Of a stretch of DNA of 64,000 bases, positions 29,116 through 40,100 are shown piece after piece. Origin of the DNA: Bactericera cockerelli. Taxonomy: Eukaryota; Arthropoda; Insecta; Hemiptera; Triozidae. The stretch covers positions 17,799,374-17,863,373 of the forward strand of contig CM044961.1 in NCBI GenBank assembly GCA_024516035.1, given 5' to 3'. The notes under the pieces were generated by a model. That model saw only the letters and a program-made list of their open reading frames with translations. It was not told the origin of the DNA and ran no database searches. A program made the translations under genes and the position numbers. Within the stretch, counting starts at the first letter, position 1. Each line of letters opens with the position of its first letter.

Positions 29116-31132
29116 TTATGAATTCTCAGATTCTTCCTCCTCGGATGTCCTGGTTGATGATCTCACAAATGCCTTCACGCGGGCCATAGAAAATTTTGTA
29201 CCTGATAAAATCGTGCGCGCTTCGAAATACCCTCACTGGTTTTCGAAACTTCTCATTTGTCAGTTGCGAAGTAAAGAAAAATTTCACAGAAAATGGAAAA
29301 AAAATCCCCATAGTAATCACTTTCGGGACTCTTTTAAAAAATTCAGGAAATTTTGCAAAAAAACTCTGGTATCTGATGAACGTAGATTTAAATGTAAAAT
29401 TGAAACTGACCTTTATAACAACCCAAAGTTTTTCTGGCAATATCTGAAAACTCAATATAAAAATGCCCATCAGATCAGTATCGTACAAAATGGTCGTGTC
29501 TTACTAGAAAATCAAGTACCTAAGGTTTTCGCAGACCACTTTAGTTCCACCTACAATGGCTTAGCAGTGGATCCGCAGCAGCGAGAGGAGCGCGGCTCTG
29601 ACCATGTCCCGCTGCTTGTGCCACCCGGTATCACAGTCGGGGATGTTGTCAAGGCTGCAAAGTCTTTAAAATCTTCCTGTGTTTCAGGCTCTGATGGTAT
29701 ACCGTCTTTTATTGTTAAAGGTTGTATTTTTATAATCGCCCCCATACTTTGCAAAATCTTTAATTTTTCTTTAAAATCTGGGAGTTTTCCAAAATCTTGG
29801 AAAACATCTATTGTTGTCCCCGTACCTAAGAACAGCGATGTTAACGATGTCAAAAATTACAGGCCTGTGGCCTTATTGACTAACTTTTCAAAAATATTTG
29901 AGAAAATAATTGTGAATCATCTGAGTTATCATATAAAAAATATATTGAGTCCGCATCAGCATGGATTTTTGAGTGGTCGATCAACTGTCACAAACTTGGT
30001 TTCTTTTTTACAGTTTTCGTCCCCACCTGTCCTTAACCACTTGCAAGTGGACACAGTCTATTTTGACTTGAGCCGGGCGTTCGACCTCGTAAATCATAGC
30101 CTTCTGTTAAGAAAACTAAGTTATTTCGGACTCACACCTGCATACCGCATTTTCTTTAAAAGTTACTTGAAGGGTCGAACATTTAAGGTAAAAAATGGTA
30201 ACTTTCTATCAGAGGGACACAGTATACCCTCTTCAGTAATTCAAGGTTCAAATCTGGGACCTGTCCTGTTTAATATATTCATTGATGACATTAAAAACGT
30301 TATCACCAGCCACTTTGAAATCTTTGCTGATGACCTCAAAATTAGTCGTATTATCTACGAGCCTAATGATGCTTTAATTTTACAAAAAGATATTGACTCT
30401 GTTATTCGTTGGTGTTCTGACAATGGTATGATGTGTAATCCATCAAAAACTGCAACCATTTCAATTACCAGAAAACGGACTACTTACTTACACAATTATG
30501 AAATAAATGGTAGTATTATCTGTAGGAAACATGTGCACAGAGATCTGGGCATTTATATGGACAGCAAACTTTATTTTGACTGCCATGTTCAAAAAATATT
30601 AGCAACTGCTAGAAGAAACTCTGGACTAGTTTACTGGGTAACTAAAGATTTTAAAAGTCCAACTACATATTCAGTTCTCTACAACGCTCTTGTACGTTCA
30701 AGACTGGAATATGGCTCTGAGGTATGGGGGGGATTAGGTACCACTAGTTCCGGCACTATTGAACAAGTACAGAAAAACTTCTTGAGGAGAATTACTTTCC
30801 GCTCCCGGGGACGTTCCCTAACCTACCATGCATCCCTGTCTTTCTATAAATTACAAAAGCTTGATCATCGCAGGACATATAAAGATATTCTATTTATTTA
30901 CAAACTCTTAAATGGCTCAATATGTTGTCCACACTTACTGAACATCATAAATTTCAATATCCCTAGATTGAATGCTCGTCACCATCAACAATTCAGAATT
31001 TCTCCTTCAGAAATATCGAAATTAGTACCTATAAATAGGATCATGTCCATATGTAACAAACACCCTGAACTAGACTTTTCTTCAGGATTCTTTCCATTTA
31101 TCTCACTGGTTAAAAATATTCTTTTCACCTGA
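29096..31132 (+). CDS. LINE ORF2, reverse transcriptase part (after frameshift)
   Basis: About 678 residues continuing ORF2 in the +1 frame; the true entry is near 29081 (GDFVGLYNFLSD). RT motifs in order: KSSCVSGSDGIPSFIVKGC, SIVVPVPKN, NYRPVALLTNFSKIFEK, QHGFLSGRST, YFDLSRAFDLVNH, IQGSNLGPVLFNIFIDD, EIFADDLKIS (catalytic FADD near residue 412), and the C-terminal LEYGSEVWGG ... VQKNFLRRITFR. Apart from the single indel the ORF is intact, so this copy is young. The family is APE-type Jockey/CR1-like; the exact clade is not resolved by eye. Confidence 0.85.
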   Translation: MYNFLSDYEFSDSSSSDVLVDDLTNAFTRAIENFVPDKIVRASKYPHWFSKLLICQLRSKEKFHRKWKKNPHSNHFRDSFKKFRKFCKKTLVSDERRFKCKIETDLYNNPKFFWQYLKTQYKNAHQISIVQNGRVLLENQVPKVFADHFSSTYNGLAVDPQQREERGSDHVPLLVPPGITVGDVVKAAKSLKSSCVSGSDGIPSFIVKGCIFIIAPILCKIFNFSLKSGSFPKSWKTSIVVPVPKNSDVNDVKNYRPVALLTNFSKIFEKIIVNHLSYHIKNILSPHQHGFLSGRSTVTNLVSFLQFSSPPVLNHLQVDTVYFDLSRAFDLVNHSLLLRKLSYFGLTPAYRIFFKSYLKGRTFKVKNGNFLSEGHSIPSSVIQGSNLGPVLFNIFIDDIKNVITSHFEIFADDLKISRIIYEPNDALILQKDIDSVIRWCSDNGMMCNPSKTATISITRKRTTYLHNYEINGSIICRKHVHRDLGIYMDSKLYFDCHVQKILATARRNSGLVYWVTKDFKSPTTYSVLYNALVRSRLEYGSEVWGGLGTTSSGTIEQVQKNFLRRITFRSRGRSLTYHASLSFYKLQKLDHRRTYKDILFIYKLLNGSICCPHLLNIINFNIPRLNARHHQQFRISPSEISKLVPINRIMSICNKHPELDFSSGFFPFISLVKNILFT

Positions 31133-31445
31133 GAGTTTCTAATTTTGCTAAAACTTATGTAGTATGTTGATTGTAGAAGTTCACTGCATCAAATTTATTC
31201 CTCATATTTTTTATGTTAATTTCTAAATATTAGTTCCATTTCTTGAATTCTGTATTAGCTTTAAGTGAGTACCAATGTAATTGGTTAAAGTCGATACTTG
31301 TAACGGCTTTGACTGTTTTGTTTATTCACTATAATAAAATAAAATTGAAATTGAAAAAATTGAAATTGAAAAAAATTACTACTATGGCAGGGGTTCTCAG
31401 CTGATTTCCTCTCCTTCTATCTGCTGGTTTTGGAAGACACTGGCA

Positions 31446-31457
31446 GGTGGGTACCAA
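31446..31457 (-). promoter_or_regulatory. 3'UTR hairpin of E9
   Basis: The minus strand reads TTTGGTACCCACC: stem GGT/ACC. Confidence 0.35.
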
Positions 31458-31472
31458 AGTCAGTATCTTCAT

Positions 31473-34400
31473 TTAAATGTCATTTAGGAATCTTCGAACA
31501 ATGGAACAGGTGTTGATGATCACACTTTTCTGCATTTGGATGTACATGTTTTTGTTTAGCTCTAGGATCTTTAGGCTGTCGTGTAGCTTCTTTGGTATGA
31601 CTCCAGTGGATGAAATGATGACTGGGATGACTTGGACGGTTTTTTGTTTCCACATCTGTTTTATTTCTTCGGCCAATGGTATGTATTTCTCTATTTTTTC
31701 TGCATGCTTCTTTTCAAGGTTAGTAGTGTTGGGGATTGCTACGTCTATTAAGTATGTTGTCTGATCTTTTTTTATGGTAAGTACTATGTCTGGTCGATTG
31801 TGTGGTCTTGTTCTATCTGTTATTATGCTTCTGTTGTAATATATTTTTGCTTGTTCGTTTTCTACTACTTGTTGTGGTGTTGACGCATACCATGGTTTTT
31901 CTTCTGATTTAATTTCGTATTTTTTCATTAGAGCTTGGTGGAGTTGCTTACAAACATTGTCGTGTCGTTGGGTGTATTCATTGTTGGCTAGGGCACTACA
32001 TCCTTCCACTCGTAACGTGTTCAATTGTTTCGCCGTATTGGAAGCAGCTTCGGCATTGATCGGTGATGTTAGGCTCTTTTAGGATGTGTTTGGAATAGTT
32101 TCGGGTTTTTATTACTCTGTCTTGTATTGCTATCATGAACCTTTCTGTTTCCGCAAATATTCCTGGTGTTGTGAGCCATTTGTTTGTTCCCTTGTGGTCG
32201 ATATTGTTCTGTTCTATTTGTTTTCTATAGATTCCATGTACCTCTTTTCCTCTCCATCTTGTTATTTTATCTTCATCTGTTTCAATAGTTGGTGTTAGGG
32301 TAGTATTTTTCAAGTGTAAAGGTGAACGATCGATGGTGGTAATCAAGCGATGCATTGGTGATTGTTCAGCTTTTTCGTAGAAGAATTTGCGGAGGTTGTC
32401 GATCTGTTTGTTGTGTAGGTTTTTGATATCGATCACGCCTCGTCCACCTTTTGTCCTCGGGAGATGGAATCGTTCAGTCGCTGATGTTCGGTGGTGTTTT
32501 CTGTGTTTGGTTGTTGTTGTTCTGATGAGTATGTTGATGTTGTTGAGGTCAGTTTCTGTCCACTGTATAATGCCGAAGGAGTATGTCAATACGGGTATAG
32601 CAAATGTGTTGATGGCTGTCATAGTGTTTTTTCCATTTAATTGTGTTTTCAGGATATCTTCAGTTCTTCTTTTAAATTTTGTTTTGATTTCTTCTTTCCT
32701 TTCTTTCTGTACGATTAGGGGATTTTGATAGAGGCCTAGATACTTGTAGTGTTCTTCTTTTTCAAGTGATTCGATGTTGTTCCCATCATCCAGTATATAT
32801 CCTTGTTCTTCTTGTACCTTTCCTTTTATGATGCTGCATGTTTTACATTTATCAAGACCAAATGTCATGTTGATGTCATCGCTGAACATTTTTGTTAGTT
32901 GCAGGTTGTGTTCAAGGTCTTCTTTGTTACTAGCAAATAGTTTTAAGTCATCAACATAAAACAGATGGTCGAAGGTTATTTCCATATTTGTGGTTTTGAT
33001 AGAATATCCTTTACATGATCTTTTTAGGATGCTAGATAGGGGGTTTAACGCAATACAAAACCATAGAGCACTGAATGAATCACCTTGAAAGATACCATTT
33101 TTTATTTTTATTGTCTGGCTTGATAGTGTTTCTTCTTTGGTTGTTATTTGTAGTGTTGTTCTCCAGCTTTTCATTAGGGTTGATATAAAGTTAATCAAAT
33201 CAGTTTTGGATTTATTTGGTATACATTCAGTATTTCTAGTAGCCACGCATGTGGAATGCTATCGAAAGCTTTTTGGTAATCAATAAAGGCACAAAATAGA
33301 TCTTTTTTTCTGTGTTTGGCATCCAGTATTATGTTTTGATCAATGATAAGTTGTTCTTTGCAGCCTCTAGAGTTTTTTCTGGATCCTTTTTGTTCTTCTT
33401 TAATTATTTTGTTATTTCTCAGGTGTTTGTCAACTTTTGCTGTGATAATGGATGTTAAAATCTTGTATATTGTAGGTAGACATGTTATAGGTCGATATTT
33501 GGTTGGATTGGTGGTTTCGGATGTCTTTGGTTTCAGGTATGTGAGTCCTAGAGTGAAGAAACTTGGTATCTTGTTTGGATTTTCTATGGCTTCATGGAGT
33601 AGTTGTGCTAGTTTTTTGTGTGTTGAGCTGAGATATTTGAACCAGTAGTTTTGTAATTTGTCTATGCCTGGTGCTTTCCAGCTATGGGTTCGTTTAATAG
33701 CGGCTTGTACGTCTTCTGTGGTGATGTTTATTTCTGTCATACGAGGTATTCTTGATGATTCTTCTATTTCGTTTTCTAACCATGTAGCTTCTTTGTTGAA
33801 TTCTTTTTCTACAGACCAGATTGATTTCCAGTAGTCTTCTATTGTATCAATAGGAGGGGTTTCGTGAATTTCTATTTTCTCTGTTCTTAGGTTGTCGTAG
33901 AAACTGCGGGGTTTATTGCTAAATAATATGTTCTGATGTTTTCTATCTTTGCTTACTTTGTACCTTCTGAGTCTGTTGCTTTGTGCCATGAGCTTTTGTT
34001 TAAGTGTGTCGAGAAGGTTAGTGAAACTATCTTCTTTGTAATTTTCTCTGAGTTTTTCAACTTCTTTAATGATTTTCTGCTTTTTGATGTTTCCTTTGAT
34101 GTATTCTGTTGTTCTAGCAACTTCTAGTCTGAGTTTCTCAATCTTTTTTTCTAATCGAATTTGCCACTTAGGGGTTTCGTTGTAGTTTCTCTTACTTGAG
34201 TCGTTGTTTGATTCTTTTATTTGATTATTCAGATGTAATATAGTGTATGCACTGCAGTAGAGTAGAGTATGTATTTCTTGAAGGTTTTTGATTGTATCAA
34301 TTTTATTTTGTATGATGTCATTGATTTTTATAATGTTGTTGATGTTTCTTTGATTGATAATTAGTTTAGGCAGGTGAGGTCTTGTGGTTGGATCTGAGTC

Positions 34401-35375
34401 TTTGAATGTGTTTACAGTTTCTTCAAGTTTTTCTTTTAGAAGGCATTCTTCTGATATTGTAAGTTCTTGATGTTGTGTCTGTTGCTCTTGTTGTTGCTCT
34501 TGTTGGTTGTCTTCTTGAGGTTCTTCTTGTGTCTGTTGATTAATGGGGTTGATTGTTGTTGGTATACTCATTCCGAGACTTTCTGCCGCTTTTTTTTTTC
34601 GTTTTTTCGATCATGTTTTTGGTGTTCTGATCTTTTATGCTTTTTTGTATTATAACTCGTTTTTGGTCCATTAGTCTTTGAGGTGTGATTATGTCTGTAT
34701 ATTCAGGGTGAAGTTTCAGGAATTCTTTATGTAGGTTAATTCCGATGCGTCCATTTGAAGTTTCCATGTGTGAGGCAACGTAATAGCAGAGCATTACGTT
34801 TTCATTCATAGTGTTGTTCCATCCTATTCGTTGCCTCGGTTTTCCCGCTTTGGTGGTTGCTGGCTGACTTTCCGGCAAAACACGTTCCGCAGGTTCAGTT
34901 TCGATCCTATTCCTTGTGGGCTGTTCTCGCAGAGTGATGCCACTCGCTCCATCATTGGTCTCTGCTGAGGGCAAATCATCATGACGGCTCCGACGACTAC
35001 TTGCCCTTGTAGTCACACCGCCTTGGTTGTTATTTTCTATAGTTGTATCCACTTTTTGCTTTTTTAAAAAGGTTTGCAGATAAGCTCTGCGAGCAAGGCT
35101 CCGACACCAGTTGAAACAGCCGCCCTTTAAGGAACAGACGCTGACCAGGGAGCCGCCCATTCTGGGTCAGTCGCTTCTGGATTTAGTTTGTTGTGCATGT
35201 AGCCGCTCCTCTGGAGACAGACACTACCACATGTCAGTTTGCCGCCCATTCTGGGTACCGTCGCTCCCTGGTGGTTCTTTACCATTGCCCTGTTAGCCAC
35301 TCATTTTTGAGTGTTGCCCGTCCCCCACGTGGCTAGGATTGACTGCTCGGACGTAGGGTTGGTTTTCTGGGGAAC

Positions 35376-35376
<1 letters not shown>
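31473..35376 (-). pseudogene. E9: full-length but frameshifted R4/Dong-like retrotransposon
   Basis: Minus-strand copy with a 5'UTR (35376-35161) and coding blocks 35160-34540, 34571-33195, 33246-31996 and 32024-31473, so three frameshifts break one ORF. The first is near an A10 run at 34590-34599, the second near 33200-33230, the third near 31996-32024 by what looks like a 4-nt insertion. The order is Myb-like N-terminal segment (RQRIGWNNTMNENVMLCYY), Gln/Glu-rich linker, RT with AFIDYQKAFDSIPHAW and FYVDDLKLFAS, then CRSCFQYGETIEHVTSG, then RPDIVLTIKK...LIDVAIP. The 5'UTR block at 35331-35376 matches 41017-41073 in E8. The 3' end reads CCATAGTAGTAAT before the APE LINE. Confidence 0.85.

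Positions 35377-35423
<47 letters not shown>
35377..35423. repeat. (ATT)n microsatellite with ATC variants
   Basis: ATT repeats interrupted by two CATTAT units, between the 5' end of E9 and the truncated plus-strand LINE. Confidence 0.95.
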
Positions 35424-37097
35424 AAATCCTCAACAGTTTCTGGTTCAGATAACTTTCCAGCATTTATCTTAAAAGGCTGCATTATCATACTTGCCCCTGT
35501 TTTGTGTAATATTTTTAATTTATGTCTGTCATCTGGTAGATTTCCAACTGCTTGGAAGACTTCGGTGGTGGTTCCTGTACCCAAAAATTCTTACATAACT
35601 GATGTAAAAAACTATAGACCGGTGTCCCTGCTAAGTAATTCTTCTAAAATATTTGAAAAATGTTTAGTTAATCATATTTCTTTCCATGTTAAAAAATCTC
35701 ATCAGTTTTAATCAGCATGGGTTCATGAGGGGTAGATCGACTAGTACAAATTTGGTATCGTTTTTACAGGCCACAGCCCCAGTAGTCCTTAATCAAGGTC
35801 AAGTTGACACTGTATATTTTGATCTCAGTAAGGCTTTTGATTTAGTTCCTCACAGATTACTGTTGAAAAAGTTAGAAAAATTTGGTTTGTCACCATTATT
35901 TATAACATTTTTTAAAAATTATTTGAGCAATCGCTGTTTTCGGGTAAAAATTGGTAATTACTACTCAGATGATTATTTGATCCCCTCGGGCGTCCCCCAA
36001 GGGTCCAATTTGGGGCCGCTCCTGTTTATTATATTTTTCAATGACATCTCAGAAGTAATACTGAGTCGTGCGGACATATTCGCCGACGATTTAAAAATTA
36101 GTAAATCAATCCAATATTGTGAGGATGCAATACAGTTACAAGAAGATGTAAATTCTATTCTGGAATGGTGCTCATATAATGGTATGAAGTGTAACACAGA
36201 TAAGACCGTTGTTATGTCATATACTCGTAAGAGAGATACATTTATTTATAATTACAATGTCAATGGAACTGTCATACCCAGAAAACACGTACATAAAGAT
36301 TTAGGTGTCTTCTTTGACTCAAAACTGAAATTTGACTTTCATGTAGAAAAAATACTTAGTGCCAGTAAGAAAAGTTCGGGCCTGATATACTGGGTTTCTA
36401 AAGATTTTCAGAATTCTCTTACTTTTATGGTACTATTTAGTTCTTTGGTACGTACCAAATTGGAATACTGCTCTGAAGTATGGGCGGGGTTAGGGACAGT
36501 TAATAGTAATAGAATTGAACAAATTCAAAAGACATTTCTTAGGAGAATAACATATCGTTCTTTAGGGGAGTCTAGTTCGTACAGTGTTGCATTGGAAACA
36601 TATAGACTAAGTTCTCTAGGTATACGTAGGGTGTACATAGACATTTTGTTTATATATAAAATTACAAACTCGCTATTTGACTGTAGCTCTTTGTTACCCT
36701 TATTGAACTTCAAGATTCCAAGAAGAAATGCTCGTCATTTTCAAATATTTAAATGTCAACCCTCAGATTTGATCCCTATGGATAGGATGATGACCTTATG
36801 TAATAAGTATCCCGATATGGAATTTTCTAATCCCTTATCAAGCTTTATATTGTTCTTGAAAACAACTTTGTTTACTGGCCATAGCTTACAAATTTAGAGG
36901 TTAATCTGTTATGTCTAAATTATGTAAATTTTTATATCATTTTTAATTAATTTTTTATTTTTATTCTAATTTTTAGTTTGAAAAATCTATTTGTGTTCTC
37001 TTAAGACCCTTTTGTAGTGATTCAATGTAATTGGTTGTAATAACTGTTTTGAATCCAATAAAACACAATTCAATTCAATTCAATTCAATTCAAAAAA
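35424..37097 (+). pseudogene. 5'-truncated APE-type LINE, RT part
   Basis: Starts inside the RT domain (KSSTVSGSDNFPAFILKGC) right after the microsatellite, the point equivalent to about 29660 in the larger LINE. Coding 35425-35711 then 35686-36897, with a one-base shift in the A6 run near 35692. Retains NYRPVSLLSN, YFDLSKAFDLVPHR, GVPQGSNLGPLLFIIFF, DIFADDLKIS and LEYCSEVWAG. The 3'UTR shares CAATGTAATTGGTT with the larger LINE and ends in (ATTCA)n at 37070-37092. Flanked on both sides by (ATT)n. Confidence 0.85.
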
Positions 37098-37115
37098 ATT
37101 ATTATTATTATTATT
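37098..37115. repeat. (ATT)n microsatellite
   Basis: Short ATT run between the 3' tail of the plus-strand LINE and the 3' end of E8. Confidence 0.9.
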
Positions 37116-37167
37116 TTCATGGTGATTTTTATCTGCTTGGTTTTTACACCTGCTTTATCGAAGAGAT

Positions 37168-37183
37168 ACGGGTTGATACCAAG
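37168..37183 (-). promoter_or_regulatory. 3'UTR hairpin of E8
   Basis: The minus strand reads CTTGGTATCAACCCGT: stem GGT/ACC. Confidence 0.45.
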
Positions 37184-37199
37184 TATTCTCTTCGTCAAC

Positions 37200-40100
37200 T
37201 CAAGAACTCAAGAATTTCCTAACAATGCGTGTTGTATTCAGTATGACAGCTTTTTGGAGTAATAGGTATGTTTTTTCCTTTATATTGATGGTTTTGAGGC
37301 TTTGGTGGAGTATTTTAGGTATTATTCCCGTGGTGGATAGGACTATGGGTACAATTTCTGCTTTTTCAACCTTCCACATTTTCTTAATTTCATCACTGAG
37401 CTCCTGGTATTTTCGTTTTTTCTCGTTTATTGTGTTATCTACATTATGTGTGTTCGGGATTGCAACATCTATCAGATAGGCTATATTTCGATCTTTGTCT
37501 CTCCATACTATGTCTGGTCTGTTATTGTGGATTGTCTTGTCTGTGAGTATTGATCTATCATAATACAAGGTGTGTTTTTGTGATTCCAAGACTCCAGGTG
37601 GTTCATACTTATAATAAGGTACTTTTTCTTCTTTTAGTTTCAGGTTGGAGCAGAGGGATTGATGGATTATGGCTGCTACTTGATTATGTCGGTGGAGATA
37701 ATCATTTTGTGCTAAACTGCTGCACGCGGATGTAATGTGTTGTATTGTTTCTGGTTTTTCGCGGCATTTTCGACATCTATCATCTTGGACTTCTGGGTTT
37801 TTTATAATATATTTCATGTAGTTGCGTGTTTTTATTACCTGGTCTTGAATGGCGATCATAAATCCCTCAGTTTCAGGAAAGAGTTGGCCATGCTTCAACC
37901 ACGCGTTCGACGCTGTTTTGTCGACATTGATGTGGTCTAAGTCATGGGGGTGTCTTCCGTGGAGGGCTTTACTCCGCCATTCCTCCAGCTTACTCGTTAA
38001 ACTCCTTGTATTATTATTAGGTAGGTTTTCTTGATTTGCTAAGTTCAGGGGTGTGAAGTTGTTGTCCACTTGGCATACTCTTTCATGTAATAAGGACGTG
38101 TTCCCCTTTTGATGGAAGTAAGTTCGGAGTAGATCTACTTGTTTGCTATGGAGATTCTTAATATCTATGAGTCCTCTGCCACCCTCGCTTCTTGGTATGC
38201 TTATTCTTAATGTGCTAGATTTTGGGTGCAATTTTCTTTCTTTAGTTAATTCAACTCTGGTTTTTCGCATTATATCTTCGAGGTTAGTTTCAGTCCATTT
38301 TATGATACCGAACGAGTAGGTAAGTATTGGAATTGCCAAGGTGTTGAAGGCTTTAAACATATTCTTGCTGTTAAGTTCTGTTTGGCATACTTTTCTGATT
38401 CGTGTCAAATATTCTTTCTCAAGGCCTTCTTTTATTTCTGTATGTTTGATATTCTTTGCCTGCGCGTATCCAAGATATTTATATACATCTGTTTCATTCA
38501 TAGCTTCTATTAATTCTCCAGTATTGAGTTGCACGTTGTTTGTTTCCAGTTTGCCTTTTTTAATATTAATAACCCTGCACTTATCAAGTCCAAATTTCAT
38601 CTCTATGTCATTGGAAAATTGTTCTACCAATAGTATTAGTTCTTGCAGCTTTTCATGTGATGGTGCGTACAATTTCAAATCGTCCATGTACAGTTGATGA
38701 GATATGATGTGGTTGTTATTTCTGCCAGATTTGAGATTATATCCGATTCCGGTTCTAGTTAGAAGTTTGGACAGTGGATTCAAGGCAAGACAGAACCAGA
38801 TCGGGCTGAGCGAATCGCCTTGGAATATTCCCTGTGTTATCTGTATTATTGAGGTTGTGTCGTTGTTGTTCATGTTTCTGGTTGTGTTTGGATCCCTCCC
38901 TACCCTGTTGGTATTTTGCTCTGTTTGATTCGGTGTTTGCAAGTGTATAGCCGTTCGCCAGGTAAACATTAGGCTTTGTAATAGTTGTATGATTTTTGGG
39001 TGTACTTTGTATAATTCCAGAACTTTCAAAAGCCATACGTGGGGGACAGAGTCGTATGCTTTTTGGTAGTCAATGTAACAGCACGATAAGTTTCTAGTTT
39101 TGCACTGGGCGTGTTTTAGTATTACAGAGTCGATTATCAGTTGTTCTTTACAGCCCTTAGCACCTTTTTTACATCCTTTCTGTTCTTCAGTCATGATATT
39201 TTCTTTCTCTATATGATCGTTAAGTTTGTTTGCTATGCAGGTTGTCAGAATTTTGTAGAATGTTTGCAAACATGTGATGGGTCGGTACTTGGCTGGATCA
39301 GGTGAAATTCCATTTTTTGGTAATAGGTATGTTTTACCCTCGGTCAGGAAGAGGGGTATCTCATGCGGATTGTCTATGAAGTTGTTAATATAGAGCAGTA
39401 TTTGATCATGTAGACAGGTTAACTTTTTATACCAGTAATTCTGTATGTTATCACTTCCTGGGCTTTTCCAACTCTGTAAGTTCTTTAGGATATTTGTTAA
39501 TTGTTCTCTAGTTACAACTGGTTCTTCCATTTGACTTATTGTGTTGTCTTCTTGCTCTTTCTTTAGCCAGCTTGCATCCGCATTGTATTGACCATGTCGT
39601 GTCCAAATGGATGACCAGTATTCTTTCATTTTAACATGGTCTGGTAATTGTCTGTTTGCTTCTACATGTGTATTTCTAGGGTTTTTTAACTGTCTATAGA
39701 ACATTTTTTCATTTTCATCAAACTGCTTGTTTTCCTTCTTTTTCCTATCACACTTGGTATATCTTCTCAGTCTTGTACTTAATACTGCTAATCTCTGTTG
39801 TAAGGTGTCTTGAAAATCTGCTAAGGTTTCATTTAATTTATCCCGGGGTGTATGAATTTTATATTTAGTCAAGATTTCTTGTACTTTCTTCTCGAGTTTA
39901 CGACTTGGGTGACCTCTTTTGTATTCATTTAAGCGGGCTATTTCTGCTCTTTTAATTGATATCTTTTTTTCCAGTCGTTGTTTCCAGGGCTGTTCCTTCC
40001 TATGTATACTTATCGCTCCTCTAACAGCTTCATTTATTTTGGCTCCATTGACTTTGGCTGCTGTTATAGCCGCACAAAATATGCCGTCATGGAGGTCCCC

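Larger units (their letters stand above)
26809..31370 (+). mobile_element. Near-complete APE-type LINE with PHD-finger ORF1 (CR1/Jockey-like)
   Basis: 5'UTR of about 320 nt, ORF1 27128-28318, ORF2 from 28318 with one frameshift near 29079-29084, and a 3'UTR ending in an (AAATTG)-like tail (ATTGAAATTGAAAAAATTG). It lies inside (ATT)n-type sequence: ATT repeats to its left and TTACTACTATGG to its right. It is in the opposite orientation to all R4-like copies. A 5'-truncated relative is at 35424-37097. Confidence 0.85.
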
